Counted from the first letter of the stretch, positions 29,774-39,832 are shown. The stretch is DNA of 64,000 nt from Pseudanabaena cinerea FACHB-1277 (GCF_014696345.1 NZ_JACJPY010000001.1:47501-111500), one strand, 5' to 3'. Notes: generated by a model from the letters alone, not told the origin. Numbers and translations are program-made.

Positions 29774-31123
29774 TTAAGCTTTCTTAAACTTACCGCCCTT
29801 AGACTTATCGGAATAGTCACAGTAATAGCCTTTGGTTTCCGCAACAAACTGATTCCAAGGCAATGGCTCAACAGTTGAAGGGGTTTCAAAGACGATCTTA
29901 AATTGACCATCCGCAGTCACCTCACCAATCCGCACATACTTAGACAAGTGATGGCTATTTTCCATCTTCACCTTGCCTTCAGGCGCATCAAACTCTTGAC
30001 CAAGCGCTGCCATTCTCACGGCTTCAAGATCGTCGGCTTTGCCTGCCTTTTTGACAGCTTGCGCCCAGATGTTGACAGCGATGTAACCTGCTTCCATGGG
30101 ATCATTGGTGACGCGATCGGCTCCATACTTCTTCTTGAAGGCTTCGACAAACTTCTTATTAGCAGGATTGTCAACGGTCATGAAGTAGTTCCATGCGGCG
30201 TAATGTCCCTTCAAGAATTCAGGTCCGATCGCCTTAACTTCTTCTTCTGCGATACTAACTGACATGGAAGGATACTTGTCAGCAGTCAATCCCGCGCCTT
30301 GCATCTGTTTGAAGAAAGCCACGTTACTATCACCATTGAGGGAGTTATAAATTACGCCGCCATTGGGAAGAGCTTGCTTGATCTTGGAAATGATTGGTGT
30401 AACCTCGGAGTTGCCCAAGGGTAGGTAATCTTCACCCACGACCTTGCCACCAGAAGCTTCCAATTGCGCCTTGATGATGGTGTTGGCAGTACGGGGGAAT
30501 ACATAGTCAGAACCAACAAGGAAGAACTCCTTGCCTTTGTTCTTGAGCAGCCAATCAACGGAAGGTTCGATCTGTTGGTTAGGAGCCGCACCCGTGTAGA
30601 AAATATTTTTGGAGCATTCTTGTCCTTCGTACTGTACGGGATAAAACAGCAAGTGATCTTTAGATTCAAATACTGGTAAAACAGCTTTACGGCTTGCCGA
30701 TGTCCAACAGCCAAATACAGCGACGACCTTATCCTGCTCGATCAATTTTTTCGCTTTTTCGGCGAAGGTGGGCCAGTCAGAGTTGCCATCTTCCACGATT
30801 GGCTCAATCTTCTTGCCCAAAACGCCGCCAGCAGCGTTAATTTCTTCGATCGCCAAGAGGGTTGCATCTACTAAGCTCTTTTCGCTGATTGCCATCGTGC
30901 CACTGAGGGAGTGCAAGACTCCAACCTTGATCGTGTTACCAGTAGCGGCAGCAGTAGTGGCGGCGGCAGTAGGCGAAGCGGCGGTAGTGGCAGCAGCAGT
31001 TGTCGCTGCGGTGGTGGCGGTAGGGGTAGTCGTAGCAGGGGCGCAGGCTTTGATTAAGCTACTAACGCCTAGGGCAGCAGAGCCATAAACGATAAATTTG
31101 CGGCGATTCATTTGACTGCTCAT
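29774..31123 (-). CDS. urtA: Urea ABC transporter substrate-binding protein UrtA
   Basis: 449 residues. The N-terminus [23 protein letters not shown] has a Tat-type RRKF motif and a lipobox-like Cys near residue 27, so it is probably an exported lipoprotein. A low-complexity Thr/Ala/Pro linker follows (about 28-62). The mature domain starts at '[19 protein letters not shown]', typical of UrtA/AmiC-like periplasmic binding proteins, and includes '[25 protein letters not shown]'. A good ribosome binding site (GGAGG, near 31137) lies just upstream. It delivers urea to UrtBC. Confidence 0.96.
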   Translation of the reverse strand: MSSQMNRRKFIVYGSAALGVSSLIKACAPATTTPTATTAATTAAATTAASPTAAATTAAATGNTIKVGVLHSLSGTMAISEKSLVDATLLAIEEINAAGGVLGKKIEPIVEDGNSDWPTFAEKAKKLIEQDKVVAVFGCWTSASRKAVLPVFESKDHLLFYPVQYEGQECSKNIFYTGAAPNQQIEPSVDWLLKNKGKEFFLVGSDYVFPRTANTIIKAQLEASGGKVVGEDYLPLGNSEVTPIISKIKQALPNGGVIYNSLNGDSNVAFFKQMQGAGLTADKYPSMSVSIAEEEVKAIGPEFLKGHYAAWNYFMTVDNPANKKFVEAFKKKYGADRVTNDPMEAGYIAVNIWAQAVKKAGKADDLEAVRMAALGQEFDAPEGKVKMENSHHLSKYVRIGEVTADGQFKIVFETPSTVEPLPWNQFVAETKGYYCDYSDKSKGGKFKKA

Positions 31124-31364
31124 TAAACTTTGATGCCTCCAATTTCTTGAGTTCTTTTGCAGAAAATTATATAAAAATCAGCCCTAGGATGGTGCAGCTA
31201 TTAATGATGAGTATGTAAAGCTTTGACGAGGACTAACGCATAGTTAATTGATAATGTTAGATCATTCAACTAAGGCGAAATTCTTAAGCCTTTACTCGAC
31301 TTTTTCGTGTTAATTAGTTGACGCTAGGGCTTATCAATCCTGATATAGTTGGCTTGTATCAGTT

Positions 31365-31378
31365 GTATCGCACAATAC
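31365..31378. promoter_or_regulatory. Possible NtcA-binding site upstream of urtA
   Basis: GTA-N8-TAC occurs at 31365-31378, about 240 bp upstream of the urtA start. NtcA is the global nitrogen regulator of cyanobacteria and controls urt genes in several species. An AT-rich TATATC element starts 17 nt downstream on the minus strand, but the standard TAN3T at about 22 nt is not clear. The motif is short and expected by chance about once per 4 kb. Confidence 0.45.
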
Positions 31379-31478
31379 TTTTATTGCTGGCAATATTTGC
31401 TTTTACTCTGCATGGTTTGAGAATGCGAATATTTGCTATAAAACCAAGCTGAGAAGTAGAGAAATCAGGAAAGAGAAA

Positions 31479-31853
31479 ATGCTGCAAGTCGCATTTACAG
31501 AAAAGGACAAAGAAGTACTCAAACATGAAAGATTTCATCATCCACATCCGCTTGTACAGCAAAACATGGAATTGCTGTGGCTGAAAAGTCAAAACCTACC
31601 GCATTGGCAAATCTACAAATTAGCTAGCATTAGTGAGAACACATTGTGAAAGTATTGTCAAGCTTATAAGGAATGCGGGGTTAGAAAACTTAAGGAAATC
31701 AAATTCAGGACACACAAGAGCGGGATAGCAGCACATCGCAGTAAGATAGAAGCACATTTTCGCTCGTCACCGCCTATAACGATCGCCGCTAAGGTTTCGG
31801 GCTGGCACGCACCATCCACAGCCCCTACAACAAAACATGAATTAGGCAGGTAA
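31479..31853 (+). pseudogene. Remnant of an IS630-type transposase N-terminal part
   Basis: Translating from the ATG at 31479 (with AGGAAAGAG just upstream) gives 56 residues, a TGA stop at 31647-31649, then a further 67 codons in the same frame to TAA at 31851. The segments 'HPHPLVQQNMELLWLKSQ', 'IYKLASISENTL' and, after the stop, 'YKECGVRKLKEI' match the helix-turn-helix part of cyanobacterial IS630 transposases. The catalytic DDE part and the terminal repeats are missing, so it is a dead fragment. Confidence 0.8.
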
Positions 31854-31922
31854 GGCTCCCCCATGGTTGCCCTGCTTGGCTAGCAGCAGGAGATTCATCA
31901 TTTGCGTTCTGCGTAACATGAA

Positions 31923-33380
31923 TTAAATATTTCGCTGGAAATTATTAATCACATCAATTAGCCAATTAACTTCTGTGGGGCGCATATTTCTAGTAGATAG
32001 CAGATAGTGATCTTCGCCAATAAATAATTTGACATTAGATTTAATGGAATTATCATCATTTTTATAACTACTTAACCAAATTAACCAACCAAAAAAATTA
32101 TTATTTAGATGCTTTTGCATCATGATCCATTCAGGCTCAGCATAAAATGACTCCCTTGGACTCTGAGATTTCTTACTCCAATAGCATCTACCAAAAATAG
32201 ATCTACTTAAAGTAATTCCTAAATCATTAATTTCTAAACTGGTTTTGGTTAGGGTATTAAGTAACTTTTGGAGCAGAAACAGCGAAACTATCGTAAAAAT
32301 TACTTGCCATAGTAAACCTACCGAACCAAATAGCATAATCGCCCATAAATAGCCAGTCACATTACCAAATACTAAAGTGATTAAGCCCATCACTAATAGC
32401 AAAATGAACAGTGGTAAGGGGTGCGATGGTATTATGATTTTTAATTTTCCTGCTTCTTCCTCAAGTTGAATTTTGGTATATTCGGGAGGATAGATGCGCC
32501 GCGATCGCTGCGGCAGATGGGTTCTTAAAGGGGTCGGGCGGGGTGCAGGGGCGGCAATTAATTCCTTTTGGTGGAGTTTTTCGAGGGCGATTTTGGCAGT
32601 GGGATAGCGTTTTTTGACGTTAGGCTCAATTAGGTTCTGAATCCATTTCACTAAATGCAAGCTAGCGCTGGTGCGATCGCGAAACATAATCCGACAATCT
32701 TCATCTTGCGGTAAGTCCGCAGGGTTTACCCCTGTGAGCAAATAAATCATGGTCGCACCCAAGGCATAAAGATCGGAAGCAGCGACCGCCCGACCACCAT
32801 ACTGCTCCATCGGGGCATAGCCATAGGTTCCCACCACCGTAAAAGATTTACCCTCAATACTAGCGCGATCCTGGGCTGCGCCAAAATCAACGAGATAAAT
32901 CTGCCCATCACTGTTGATGTCTCCTGACAAAATCAAATTGCTGGGTTTGACATCACGGTGTAATACTGGCGGGTTAAGTTCATGGAGATAACTGAGAATG
33001 CCTAAAATAGCGATCGCCATTTTCTGAACTTGAGTTTCACTAAATTTCTGACCATTACTAACGCAATCCTTGAGGGAAACACCCGCAATATATTCTTGCA
33101 CCAAGCCAAACCAGAGATTCTGCCCATCGATCGCAAAATAATCACGATATTTAGGAATCCTTGGATGATCTAGCTGCTGTAAAATTTGCGCTTCCCGTTC
33201 AAACAGTTTCAGGTCATCCCATTGCACATTGCCGCCAAAGGCTAAAAACTTAACTACAACTAGCTCTTGCCCACGCTCTAAATCCTGTGCTAACCAAGTT
33301 TCGCGACCTGCATTCTGCCCCAAACGTTGCTCTAATTGATAACGCTTTTGAATTATTGCTTGGGGTTGCAGTGTAGTCAT
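31923..33380 (-). CDS. Membrane-bound serine/threonine protein kinase
   Basis: 485 residues. The N-terminal kinase domain (about 12-275) has a modified glycine loop (RLGQNAGRETWLA), the Lys in 'ELVVVKFL', the catalytic loop LHRDVKPSNL and YLVDFGAAQD, plus 'GTYGYAPMEQYGG', a cyanobacterial STPK signature. Two strong membrane segments follow (about 325-375). The C-terminal part (about 385-485) is an unrecognised cytoplasmic or periplasmic domain ending in 'STRNMRPTEVNWLIDVINNF', perhaps a PH-like fold. Targets are unknown. Confidence 0.92.
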   Translation of the reverse strand: MTTLQPQAIIQKRYQLEQRLGQNAGRETWLAQDLERGQELVVVKFLAFGGNVQWDDLKLFEREAQILQQLDHPRIPKYRDYFAIDGQNLWFGLVQEYIAGVSLKDCVSNGQKFSETQVQKMAIAILGILSYLHELNPPVLHRDVKPSNLILSGDINSDGQIYLVDFGAAQDRASIEGKSFTVVGTYGYAPMEQYGGRAVAASDLYALGATMIYLLTGVNPADLPQDEDCRIMFRDRTSASLHLVKWIQNLIEPNVKKRYPTAKIALEKLHQKELIAAPAPRPTPLRTHLPQRSRRIYPPEYTKIQLEEEAGKLKIIIPSHPLPLFILLLVMGLITLVFGNVTGYLWAIMLFGSVGLLWQVIFTIVSLFLLQKLLNTLTKTSLEINDLGITLSRSIFGRCYWSKKSQSPRESFYAEPEWIMMQKHLNNNFFGWLIWLSSYKNDDNSIKSNVKLFIGEDHYLLSTRNMRPTEVNWLIDVINNFQRNI

Positions 33381-33415
33381 CGGTGTTAGTCAAATCTAAA
33401 TTTGCTGTTATTGTT

Positions 33416-33464
33416 CCCCAAAAGATCAAAAGTATTGCTGGGCAAAAACTTCGATCTTTTGGGG
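33416..33464 (-). terminator. Terminator-like hairpin downstream of rpiA
   Basis: CCCCAAAAGATC (33416-33427) and GATCTTTTGGGG (33453-33464) form a perfect 12-bp stem with a 25-nt loop in the gap between rpiA and the kinase gene, both on the minus strand. Confidence 0.7.
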
Positions 33465-33492
33465 CTTTAAGGACGCTTCACACTTAAAGATA

Positions 33493-34206
33493 TTAGACAA
33501 TTTCCCTTATTTGGGGCTGACCATCGACAAATTCGCCAACTAAAATCACATCGGCAACACCAACAAACAAGCCATTTTCCACGACTCCAGGAATATTGTT
33601 GAGGGTTTGCTCTAGGCTCGCCGCATCCGCGATCACCTCAAAGGTGACATCCAAAACCATATTGCCCTGATCGGTAATGACGGGACCATCCTTTTTGACA
33701 CCCATCCGCAAATCGGGCTTGCCACCAAGCTTCTCCACGGCTCTGGTCACAGGGGCGATCGCCATGGGTAATACTTCCAAAGGCACGGCAAAGGTGGAAC
33801 CAAGGCGATCGACTAATTTCGACTCATCCACCACCACAATAAATAATGAAGCAAGGGAGTCAACTACTTTCTCGCGGGTATGTGCCGCGCCGCCACCCTT
33901 GATCAAGGTCTTGGCTGGATCAACCTCATCCGCGCCATCGATCGCCACATCCACGCGATCGACATCATCCAAGCTACGGATGGGAATGCCATATTTTTTA
34001 CCTAACACCGAAGCTTGGAAAGAGGTGGGAATCCCCACAATATCCGTTAGTTCGCCCGATGCAATTCTGCGTCCTAGTTCTTCGATGGCAAAGGCTGTCG
34101 TGGAGCCAGTACCCAAGCCCACCACCATGCCAGACTGCACCTTCTGAGCCGCCGCAATTCCCACTTCTTTTTTTAATTTCTTAATATCGTCAGCCGAAAT
34201 AGTCAT
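33493..34206 (-). CDS. rpiA: Ribose-5-phosphate isomerase A
   Basis: 237 residues, the normal RpiA length. Landmarks: [18 protein letters not shown] near the N-terminus, [28 protein letters not shown] and '[12 protein letters not shown]'. The Asp, Lys and Glu of the active site are in the [19 protein letters not shown] and nearby segments. It interconverts ribose-5-phosphate and ribulose-5-phosphate in the Calvin and pentose phosphate cycles. Confidence 0.97.
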   Translation of the reverse strand: MTISADDIKKLKKEVGIAAAQKVQSGMVVGLGTGSTTAFAIEELGRRIASGELTDIVGIPTSFQASVLGKKYGIPIRSLDDVDRVDVAIDGADEVDPAKTLIKGGGAAHTREKVVDSLASLFIVVVDESKLVDRLGSTFAVPLEVLPMAIAPVTRAVEKLGGKPDLRMGVKKDGPVITDQGNMVLDVTFEVIADAASLEQTLNNIPGVVENGLFVGVADVILVGEFVDGQPQIREIV

Positions 34207-34292
34207 AGGTATTAGTTTTTTATAGTCTAATTAAATAAATGATGGCGCATTGCGCCACCACTTGTTTAAATCCTACAGTGATTAGGTCTTAC

Positions 34293-36059
34293 TTACTTCG
34301 CAGGCTTTTTCTTTAAATTTTGCAAGCTCAGCATTCCCACGCCTCCAGTCACTAGAAACACTCCAAGCATTTGGATAGGGCTTAACTGATTGCCCAGCAG
34401 TATAAATGCCAAAAAGGTCGTAAACACAGGACCACTGGCACTGACGATCGATGCCTGTGCTGCCCCCATTAGCTTTGTACCAAAACTGGTGAGCAGATAG
34501 CCGCCAAGGGTGGTGAGTGCAACCAAGAAACACATAAATACTAAGTTGCCACTGAGGGCGATCTCCGATAGTGTAAAGGGCAATGTCCCCAAGCACAGCA
34601 GCAGAATAATTGCAAAATTGATCGATGTAAAGGAAACGGGGTTTAGCTGCTTGAAGCAGGCTTGGGAGGTAATGATATAGCCTGCAAAGGCAATTCCTGA
34701 GAGCATTGCCGCAATTACGCCCCACGTATCGGGCTTATTCACCCCAAAAATGTTGTAAGTGAGCATGATCCCCAAATAGATCACACCGATCACAATCCAG
34801 CGATCATTGCTAGGGCGATCGCCAAAGAGCAACCAAGCCATCAGCACCGTCACCGTTGGGAAAATAAAGAATAAGGTGACTGCTAATCCTGGATTCAAGA
34901 TACCTAAAGCCACATAAATAAAGGCAAAAGAGGCAAATTGCAGGAGAGCGCTAAAGGCAACCCGCCAAAACAGTAAGCGGCGACTAGGCAGTAAAAGCTG
35001 CTGAAAATCGCGCACCACGTCAACTTTAAAAATCGCCTTTGCCACAAACCACATAATGGGTGCAGCAAACAACATTCTCAGCAGTAGCAAAATAAAGGAA
35101 TTGGATACACTAGGCTTAATCAGACCACCGAAGGTAAACAGACCTAAAATATTAGATTTAGAAAAAATCACCCTCACCAAAATATTTTGGAAGGACAGTA
35201 CCACTGATGCGCCTAAGACAAGGAGGAAACCAGACCACCAATCACTCAGTCCAGCTTTTTCGGCGGCTGGCATAGGCTCATCCACAGGTTCCATCGCTTC
35301 TGTGGGGTCATCAACAAAGGCGGTAGTACTGTCAGTATCGCTACCATAGCGATCGTATGGGCGATAGCGTCCACCATTACCGTTAAAATTAGGAACCTGC
35401 AACTGGCTATAATCACTGCTGCCATTGGGTCTATAGGTGGGGCTAGTGATACCAATATTAGTCCCTGCCCCAAAACTAGAGGTGGGCGGCGGTGGAATGG
35501 GGGGGGTATTTAGCCCCGTGCTGCCATAGCCCCCCCCCGATCGCCGCAAATATTCATCAATGCGCTCCACCAATGCCGTTAGCATCAGCTCGCCCTGTTG
35601 TCGCTGGCCATACATACGCTGCATTTGATCATCAAGATCGCGTTGATAAGTATCGACATCGCGCTGCAAAGATTGAAATGTGGAGCGAATGGCATTGTCA
35701 AGATTGAGCATCAGTTGCTCAAAGTTGGCAGAATGATCGTTAAGGGTTTTGGAGTTGGTGACAATCACATCATTTTTAAGATGATAAGTGATGGATTGAG
35801 CAAGTTGTTCAATCCATTGTTGGCGCTGGATCTCCTGTTGGCTCATCCCCTGTTGAGCTACGGTCAAGACTTCTAGCTCTTTGCGTTGAGACTGAAGTTT
35901 TTGAATATCATCGGTGAGGGCGTTTTTTTGAGCCTGTAAAATTAAAATCTCACGGCTGAGTTTTCCCAGAATATTGGCACGCAGATCCGATAAGTCTTTA
36001 GTGACTCCCGCGAGGGTCTGCTCATACGCGCTATTACTACGAATGTTGTTGCTCTCCAT
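34293..36059 (-). CDS. Fusion of a coiled-coil domain and an EamA/DMT-type transporter
   Basis: 588 residues. Residues 1-170 are largely charged and helical (for example LSREILILQAQKNALTDDIQ), a likely coiled coil. About 170-270 is a Gly, Pro, Ser and Tyr-rich disordered linker. From about 275 ten hydrophobic segments follow with the two-fold EamA pattern ('LRMLFAAPIMWFVAK', 'GLAVTLFFIFPTVTVLMAWLLFGDRP' and 'SGPVFTTFLAFILLGNQLSPIQMLGVFLVTGG'). The substrate is unknown. The long cytoplasmic N-terminal extension is unusual for DMT transporters, which are normally about 300 residues. Confidence 0.85.
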   Translation of the reverse strand: MESNNIRSNSAYEQTLAGVTKDLSDLRANILGKLSREILILQAQKNALTDDIQKLQSQRKELEVLTVAQQGMSQQEIQRQQWIEQLAQSITYHLKNDVIVTNSKTLNDHSANFEQLMLNLDNAIRSTFQSLQRDVDTYQRDLDDQMQRMYGQRQQGELMLTALVERIDEYLRRSGGGYGSTGLNTPPIPPPPTSSFGAGTNIGITSPTYRPNGSSDYSQLQVPNFNGNGGRYRPYDRYGSDTDSTTAFVDDPTEAMEPVDEPMPAAEKAGLSDWWSGFLLVLGASVVLSFQNILVRVIFSKSNILGLFTFGGLIKPSVSNSFILLLLRMLFAAPIMWFVAKAIFKVDVVRDFQQLLLPSRRLLFWRVAFSALLQFASFAFIYVALGILNPGLAVTLFFIFPTVTVLMAWLLFGDRPSNDRWIVIGVIYLGIMLTYNIFGVNKPDTWGVIAAMLSGIAFAGYIITSQACFKQLNPVSFTSINFAIILLLCLGTLPFTLSEIALSGNLVFMCFLVALTTLGGYLLTSFGTKLMGAAQASIVSASGPVFTTFLAFILLGNQLSPIQMLGVFLVTGGVGMLSLQNLKKKPAK

Positions 36060-36248
36060 TTAAGAAATCACCTCGTGACCATGCCATAAAAACTCAAGCT
36101 GTGGACGGCTGATTTTGGCACTCACTATTTTATATAGTTTATGTAGCTCGCTAAGCTTGCTGTTTGGTTGCGAAATTTATAGCACTAATTTGACCGTTTG
36201 CTACATTTTTATTATTTATTTGCCTTTTGATTTTTTAACCAAATCATG

Positions 36249-36289
36249 AAAATTTTAGAAGCCCTGCAAATCAGCACTTCTAAAATTTT
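36249..36289 (-). terminator. Terminator of the radical SAM gene
   Basis: AAAATTTTAGAAG (36249-36261) and CTTCTAAAATTTT (36277-36289) form a perfect 13-bp stem with a 15-nt loop, 18 bp beyond the stop codon. Confidence 0.75.
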
Positions 36290-36306
36290 TAGAGAATTTT
36301 TCAAGA

Positions 36307-38874
36307 TTAGCGCATTGACTCACGGTGAACCTTGACTAACCTAATCTCATCTTCGCCCATTAAATATTTATTCATCATATAAATCACATACTCAGGTTTG
36401 AGATTGCTGTCAGGCTTGCAACTGCCCATAAAGTGAATCGTGGGCAGTTCGGGATCAGGGTTGATTACGTTAATCGTGAATAGGCGATCGCGTAATTCAA
36501 TCATTTGATCGCGCCCTGACTTAGACTTCTTCGGCATTTGAATCGAAGTTGCCGCCAGCACACAGTAACTTGCGCCTTCGAGCATATCCATAATATCCGC
36601 CGCATTGCGCTCCTTGGGCGTGACGAAAGCACAGGTGAGCGTATATTCGGCAACCTCTAGCATCGCATCTAAAGATGGGGCATTTACAGGCACTTCCGCG
36701 ATCGCGTAGATCGGCAAGTCGGCATCAAGTTCCTGTTTGAAGCGTTCTTGAAACTCCTCAACAGGAATCACCTTGGTTAATTCAAAATCCACAAACTCCG
36801 CACTGCTGGTTTGACCCAAGGGCAGAGCCTTAGCAATGGAAATGCGGGGCAGTGGGTTAAACCCTTCTGTATGGGCAACGGGTAAGGCTGCTCGCCGCGC
36901 CGCTCTTTGGAAGAATCGATAGAGATCCAAGTGGGAAATTAAACTCATATCGCCCAGCTTGCCAAACTTCAAGCGAATACGCTGAACTCTGGGCGGAATG
37001 ATCGGCTTTTCTAACGAAATTGGTGGTACTTCGGGTGGTGGAATCACCTCGTTATGTCCAAATTCAGGGCCGCATACCCCACAATGGGAGCAACCGCCAA
37101 AGGAGCAGTCAGGTACAACTTGCGCGGCGATCGCCCTTTCCCAATCTTCGATTAGCCATTGCTTATCAATACCCGTGTCAATATGATCCCAAGGCAGAGG
37201 ATCGGTCATTTTCAACGATGGTGTATCCCAGACTAGACCAGCTTCGGCGATCGCCTGAGTCCATGCCCCGAAAGCTTTTTCTGCATTTTCAAACCATGAG
37301 TCAAACCCTGCGCCCAATTGCCATGCCCGATGCAACACCTTACCCAAGCGGCGATCGCCTCGCCCAATAAAGTCTTCCATCGCACTAATGCGAACTTCCG
37401 TGTAGTTGACCTTCACTCCACTCAAGCGGCGAAATTCCTTGCGAAGTAATTGCTGCTTCCGCACAAACTCGCCACTAGAAACCGTGAACCACTGAAAAGG
37501 CGTATGGGGCTTGGGTGTGAAGTTGGAAATGGTCAAGTTAAAGGAAATCTTCTTCCTGCCCTTTTGTGAACATTCATTTTGCAGCCATTCCACCGTATTG
37601 ACGATGCCAATCACATCCTCATCGGTTTCTGTCGGCAAGCCAATCATGAAATAGAGCTTTACCTTATCCCAACCTTCAACATAGGCAGTTTTCACACCTT
37701 GCAATAGCTCTTCATCGGTCAAGCCCTTATTAATCACATCGCGCAAGCGCTGAGTCCCTGCCTCTGGAGCAAAGGTTAGTCCCTGCTGGCGACCATCACC
37801 ACTGCGGAGCATATGGGCAATATTCTCATCAAAGCGATCGACCCTTTGACTAGGTAAAGAGAGCGTAACGTGTTCATCTTTGAATCGATTTTTAATCTGT
37901 ACGCCCACCGATGGCAAAGCTAGATAATCGGAACAGGATAGAGAAAGCAATGAGAACTCGTTATAGCCAGTTTCCCTAATTGCTCTCTCAATGGTATCCA
38001 CCACCTTCTCAGGTTCCACATCACGGGCGGGACGGGTCAACATCCCTGGTTGACAGAAGCGACAGCCGCGAGTGCATCCGCGTCTAATTTCGATGACTAG
38101 GCGGTCGTGAACGGTTTCCACTAGGGGAACTAAGCCAATGCTATGCTCTGGCATCGGGGTGGCAACACGGCGCAGGGCGCGGGGTGAGACATCCTGACGA
38201 TTAGGAGTAACTGCACCTGTGCGCTCATCCATATCATAAAACTCTGGCACATAAACCCCATCGACCTCATTGGCAAGGGCTAGGAGGGTTTCGCAGCGAG
38301 CTTTACCCGCTAATTTACAGGTTTTGAGAACTTCCCCAATTTCAGGTAATAATTCTTCGCCATCACCAAGGGCAAAGAAATCAAAAAAGTCGGCATAGGG
38401 TTCGGGATTAGATGTGGCAGTTTGTCCCCCTGCAAAGATCAAAGGACATTCTGCAATACTCATTGCACTGCGTTCCTGCCATGTCATGGGAATATTGGCA
38501 AGATCGAACATCTCCAATACATTGGTTGCGCCTAGCTCGTAGCTGAGGCTAAATCCTAAAATATCAAATTCCCGCAGCGATCGCTTGGACTCGACCGCAA
38601 ATAAATCTGTTTGAGTTTCGCGGAGTTTTGCGGATAAATCGGGCGCAGGCAAATAGGCGCGATCGCATAGCTGACCATCTTGAGAATTGATAATGCTATA
38701 CAGGATGATATGTCCCAAGTTGGACGCGCCCACCTCATATATTTCAGGATAGGTGAGCGACCAGCGCACGATCGCTTGATCCCAAGGCTTATGCACTGCG
38801 CCAAACTCGTTACCAAGATAACGGGCAGGTTTCAGGATTTCGGAATTGAGTAACTGTTCTACGGGTACGGGCAT
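36307..38874 (-). CDS. TIGR03960-type radical SAM protein fused to a DUF2344 domain
   Basis: 855 residues. The N-terminal third resembles the B12-binding-like part found in TIGR03960 proteins. The radical SAM Cys motif is in 'IRRGCTRGCRFCQPGM' (CxxxCxxC). 'TFAPEAGTQRLRDVINKG' and 'LYFMIGLPTETDEDV' are typical of the family. The C-terminal 230 residues match DUF2344/TIGR03936 (RIRLKFGKLGDMSLISHLDL, EGFNPLPRISIAKALPLG). A Cys-rich segment (SFGGCSHCGVCG) joins the two parts. The reaction is unknown. The first 35 codons are duplicated at 43.2 kb. Confidence 0.92.
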   Translation of the reverse strand: MPVPVEQLLNSEILKPARYLGNEFGAVHKPWDQAIVRWSLTYPEIYEVGASNLGHIILYSIINSQDGQLCDRAYLPAPDLSAKLRETQTDLFAVESKRSLREFDILGFSLSYELGATNVLEMFDLANIPMTWQERSAMSIAECPLIFAGGQTATSNPEPYADFFDFFALGDGEELLPEIGEVLKTCKLAGKARCETLLALANEVDGVYVPEFYDMDERTGAVTPNRQDVSPRALRRVATPMPEHSIGLVPLVETVHDRLVIEIRRGCTRGCRFCQPGMLTRPARDVEPEKVVDTIERAIRETGYNEFSLLSLSCSDYLALPSVGVQIKNRFKDEHVTLSLPSQRVDRFDENIAHMLRSGDGRQQGLTFAPEAGTQRLRDVINKGLTDEELLQGVKTAYVEGWDKVKLYFMIGLPTETDEDVIGIVNTVEWLQNECSQKGRKKISFNLTISNFTPKPHTPFQWFTVSSGEFVRKQQLLRKEFRRLSGVKVNYTEVRISAMEDFIGRGDRRLGKVLHRAWQLGAGFDSWFENAEKAFGAWTQAIAEAGLVWDTPSLKMTDPLPWDHIDTGIDKQWLIEDWERAIAAQVVPDCSFGGCSHCGVCGPEFGHNEVIPPPEVPPISLEKPIIPPRVQRIRLKFGKLGDMSLISHLDLYRFFQRAARRAALPVAHTEGFNPLPRISIAKALPLGQTSSAEFVDFELTKVIPVEEFQERFKQELDADLPIYAIAEVPVNAPSLDAMLEVAEYTLTCAFVTPKERNAADIMDMLEGASYCVLAATSIQMPKKSKSGRDQMIELRDRLFTINVINPDPELPTIHFMGSCKPDSNLKPEYVIYMMNKYLMGEDEIRLVKVHRESMR

Positions 38875-38945
38875 AGAGTTTTTTGATGATTTGAGCTATG
38901 CCTATTTTACCTAAACCTGTTTTACATTTGCGCGATCGCGATTAG
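38769..38945. repeat. Direct repeat A, copy 1: 5' end and promoter region of the radical SAM gene
   Basis: 38769-38874 matches 43204-43309 without gaps with only 3 mismatches in 106 bp. The match continues more weakly through the upstream region to about 38945 (shared CCTATTTTAC, TTTACATTT and GCGCGATCGCGATT). Both copies have the same orientation and bracket the 38.9-43.2 kb segment. Confidence 0.95.
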
Positions 38946-39045
38946 TTACAATCATCATTTGTAGCATATGAAGAGGTGCGACCTTCATATGCTACCTTCT
39001 CAAATTAGCGAAATCCTTGCCTAGCAAACCTTTTATTAAATTCAT

Positions 39046-39535
39046 TCAAAAATTATTTTCTGAATTAGAGAAAGTCAGAATCTTTACACAGTAACGGGTT
39101 ATCAAGTGGATGTCGCACCCAATGAGATCGTAATCGCGGCGGCATAGCTCAAAGGCAATTTTAGCGGGATCTTGAAGACGGGCTTCTTCAGGCAATGCAG
39201 CTAATTCTAAAGTTGCGAAGAGCGTTACGGGTTTCTAATAGCTTTGTTTGCATGATTTCGAGGGCAATGTTACTAATTCGCAGATTATCGGCTAGGGCTA
39301 ATACCCATTGATGTAGGGATTTCATGCCAACATTGAAACTGGTGTCAATTAGGATTTGGCGATCGCTGCCTGTAACTCCATCAAACAAGCGTCCAATAAA
39401 GCCCCGATTTTGGCGAAAGCGGATCAGGTCATCATTTACTTGAATCCCATTAACCAAATCCACTAATACCTTATCGCTGATAACGGGGACTTGTTGCTCT
39501 AGGTCTTGTAATGATTGAGTTACAAAGTTTTGCAT
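39046..39535 (-). pseudogene. Broken RdcB-like gene with a frameshift or fusion
   Basis: From 39535 the frame gives 115 residues ending at 39188. The segments 'VLVDLVNGIQVNDDLIRFRQ', 'GFIGRLFDGVTGSDRQ' and 'LRISNIALEIMQTKLLETRNALR' resemble the N-terminal third of proteins annotated as RdcB-family diguanylate cyclase regulators, which are about 300 residues. Past the point where this frame ends, an adjacent frame stays open to a TGA at 39046, encoding a convincing stretch ('LELAALPEEARLQDPAKI', 'ELCRRDYDLIGCDIHLITRY'). So the gene is either frameshifted or fused by deletion to the tail of another gene. Confidence 0.6.
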
Positions 39536-39610
39536 TGGGTTATTTATTTACAGATTTTATTGGAGACATATGTTTTAGGGAAGATTCTCAAGATCTAAAC
39601 GAGCAAATAT

Positions 39611-39832
39611 TCAACGTGGTGGTAATTGAGCAATCTCAAAAACTCTCTGAAGTCTTGTGGTATTTGGATCATAGCTATACATTATCTGTCGTAAATATTC
39701 CAAGGCAATTAGGCGATCACGGGGACTTTTATGAAGCCAATAGGTCTTATCTTCTGTATCTTCTTTGGTTAGACTGGTAACGCTAAAGACTTGATGATTA
39801 AATTGAAAGCTATCAAGTTTTTTGTTGTTCAT
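39611..39832 (-). CDS. Small antitoxin-like protein (RLQRVFE family), partner gene missing
   Basis: 73 residues. The pattern 'QVFSVTSL', 'KTYWLHKSPRDRLIALEYLRQIMY' and 'TTRLQRVFEIAQ' resembles small proteins usually encoded directly before a nucleotidyltransferase-type (AbiEii/DUF6036-like) toxin gene. Here no such gene follows; the broken RdcB-like gene comes next. The start overlaps the end of the XisI-like gene by 4 bp. Function is inferred from context known for the family. Confidence 0.65.
   Translation of the reverse strand: MNNKKLDSFQFNHQVFSVTSLTKEDTEDKTYWLHKSPRDRLIALEYLRQIMYSYDPNTTRLQRVFEIAQLPPR

Noticed and set aside
31479-31853. Intact insertion sequence
   Set aside because: There is an in-frame stop, no DDE domain and no recognisable terminal inverted repeats.
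39511-39780. 89-codon plus-strand frame
   Set aside because: It is antisense to the small RLQRVFE-type gene and the RdcB-like gene, whose minus-strand products show family resemblance.
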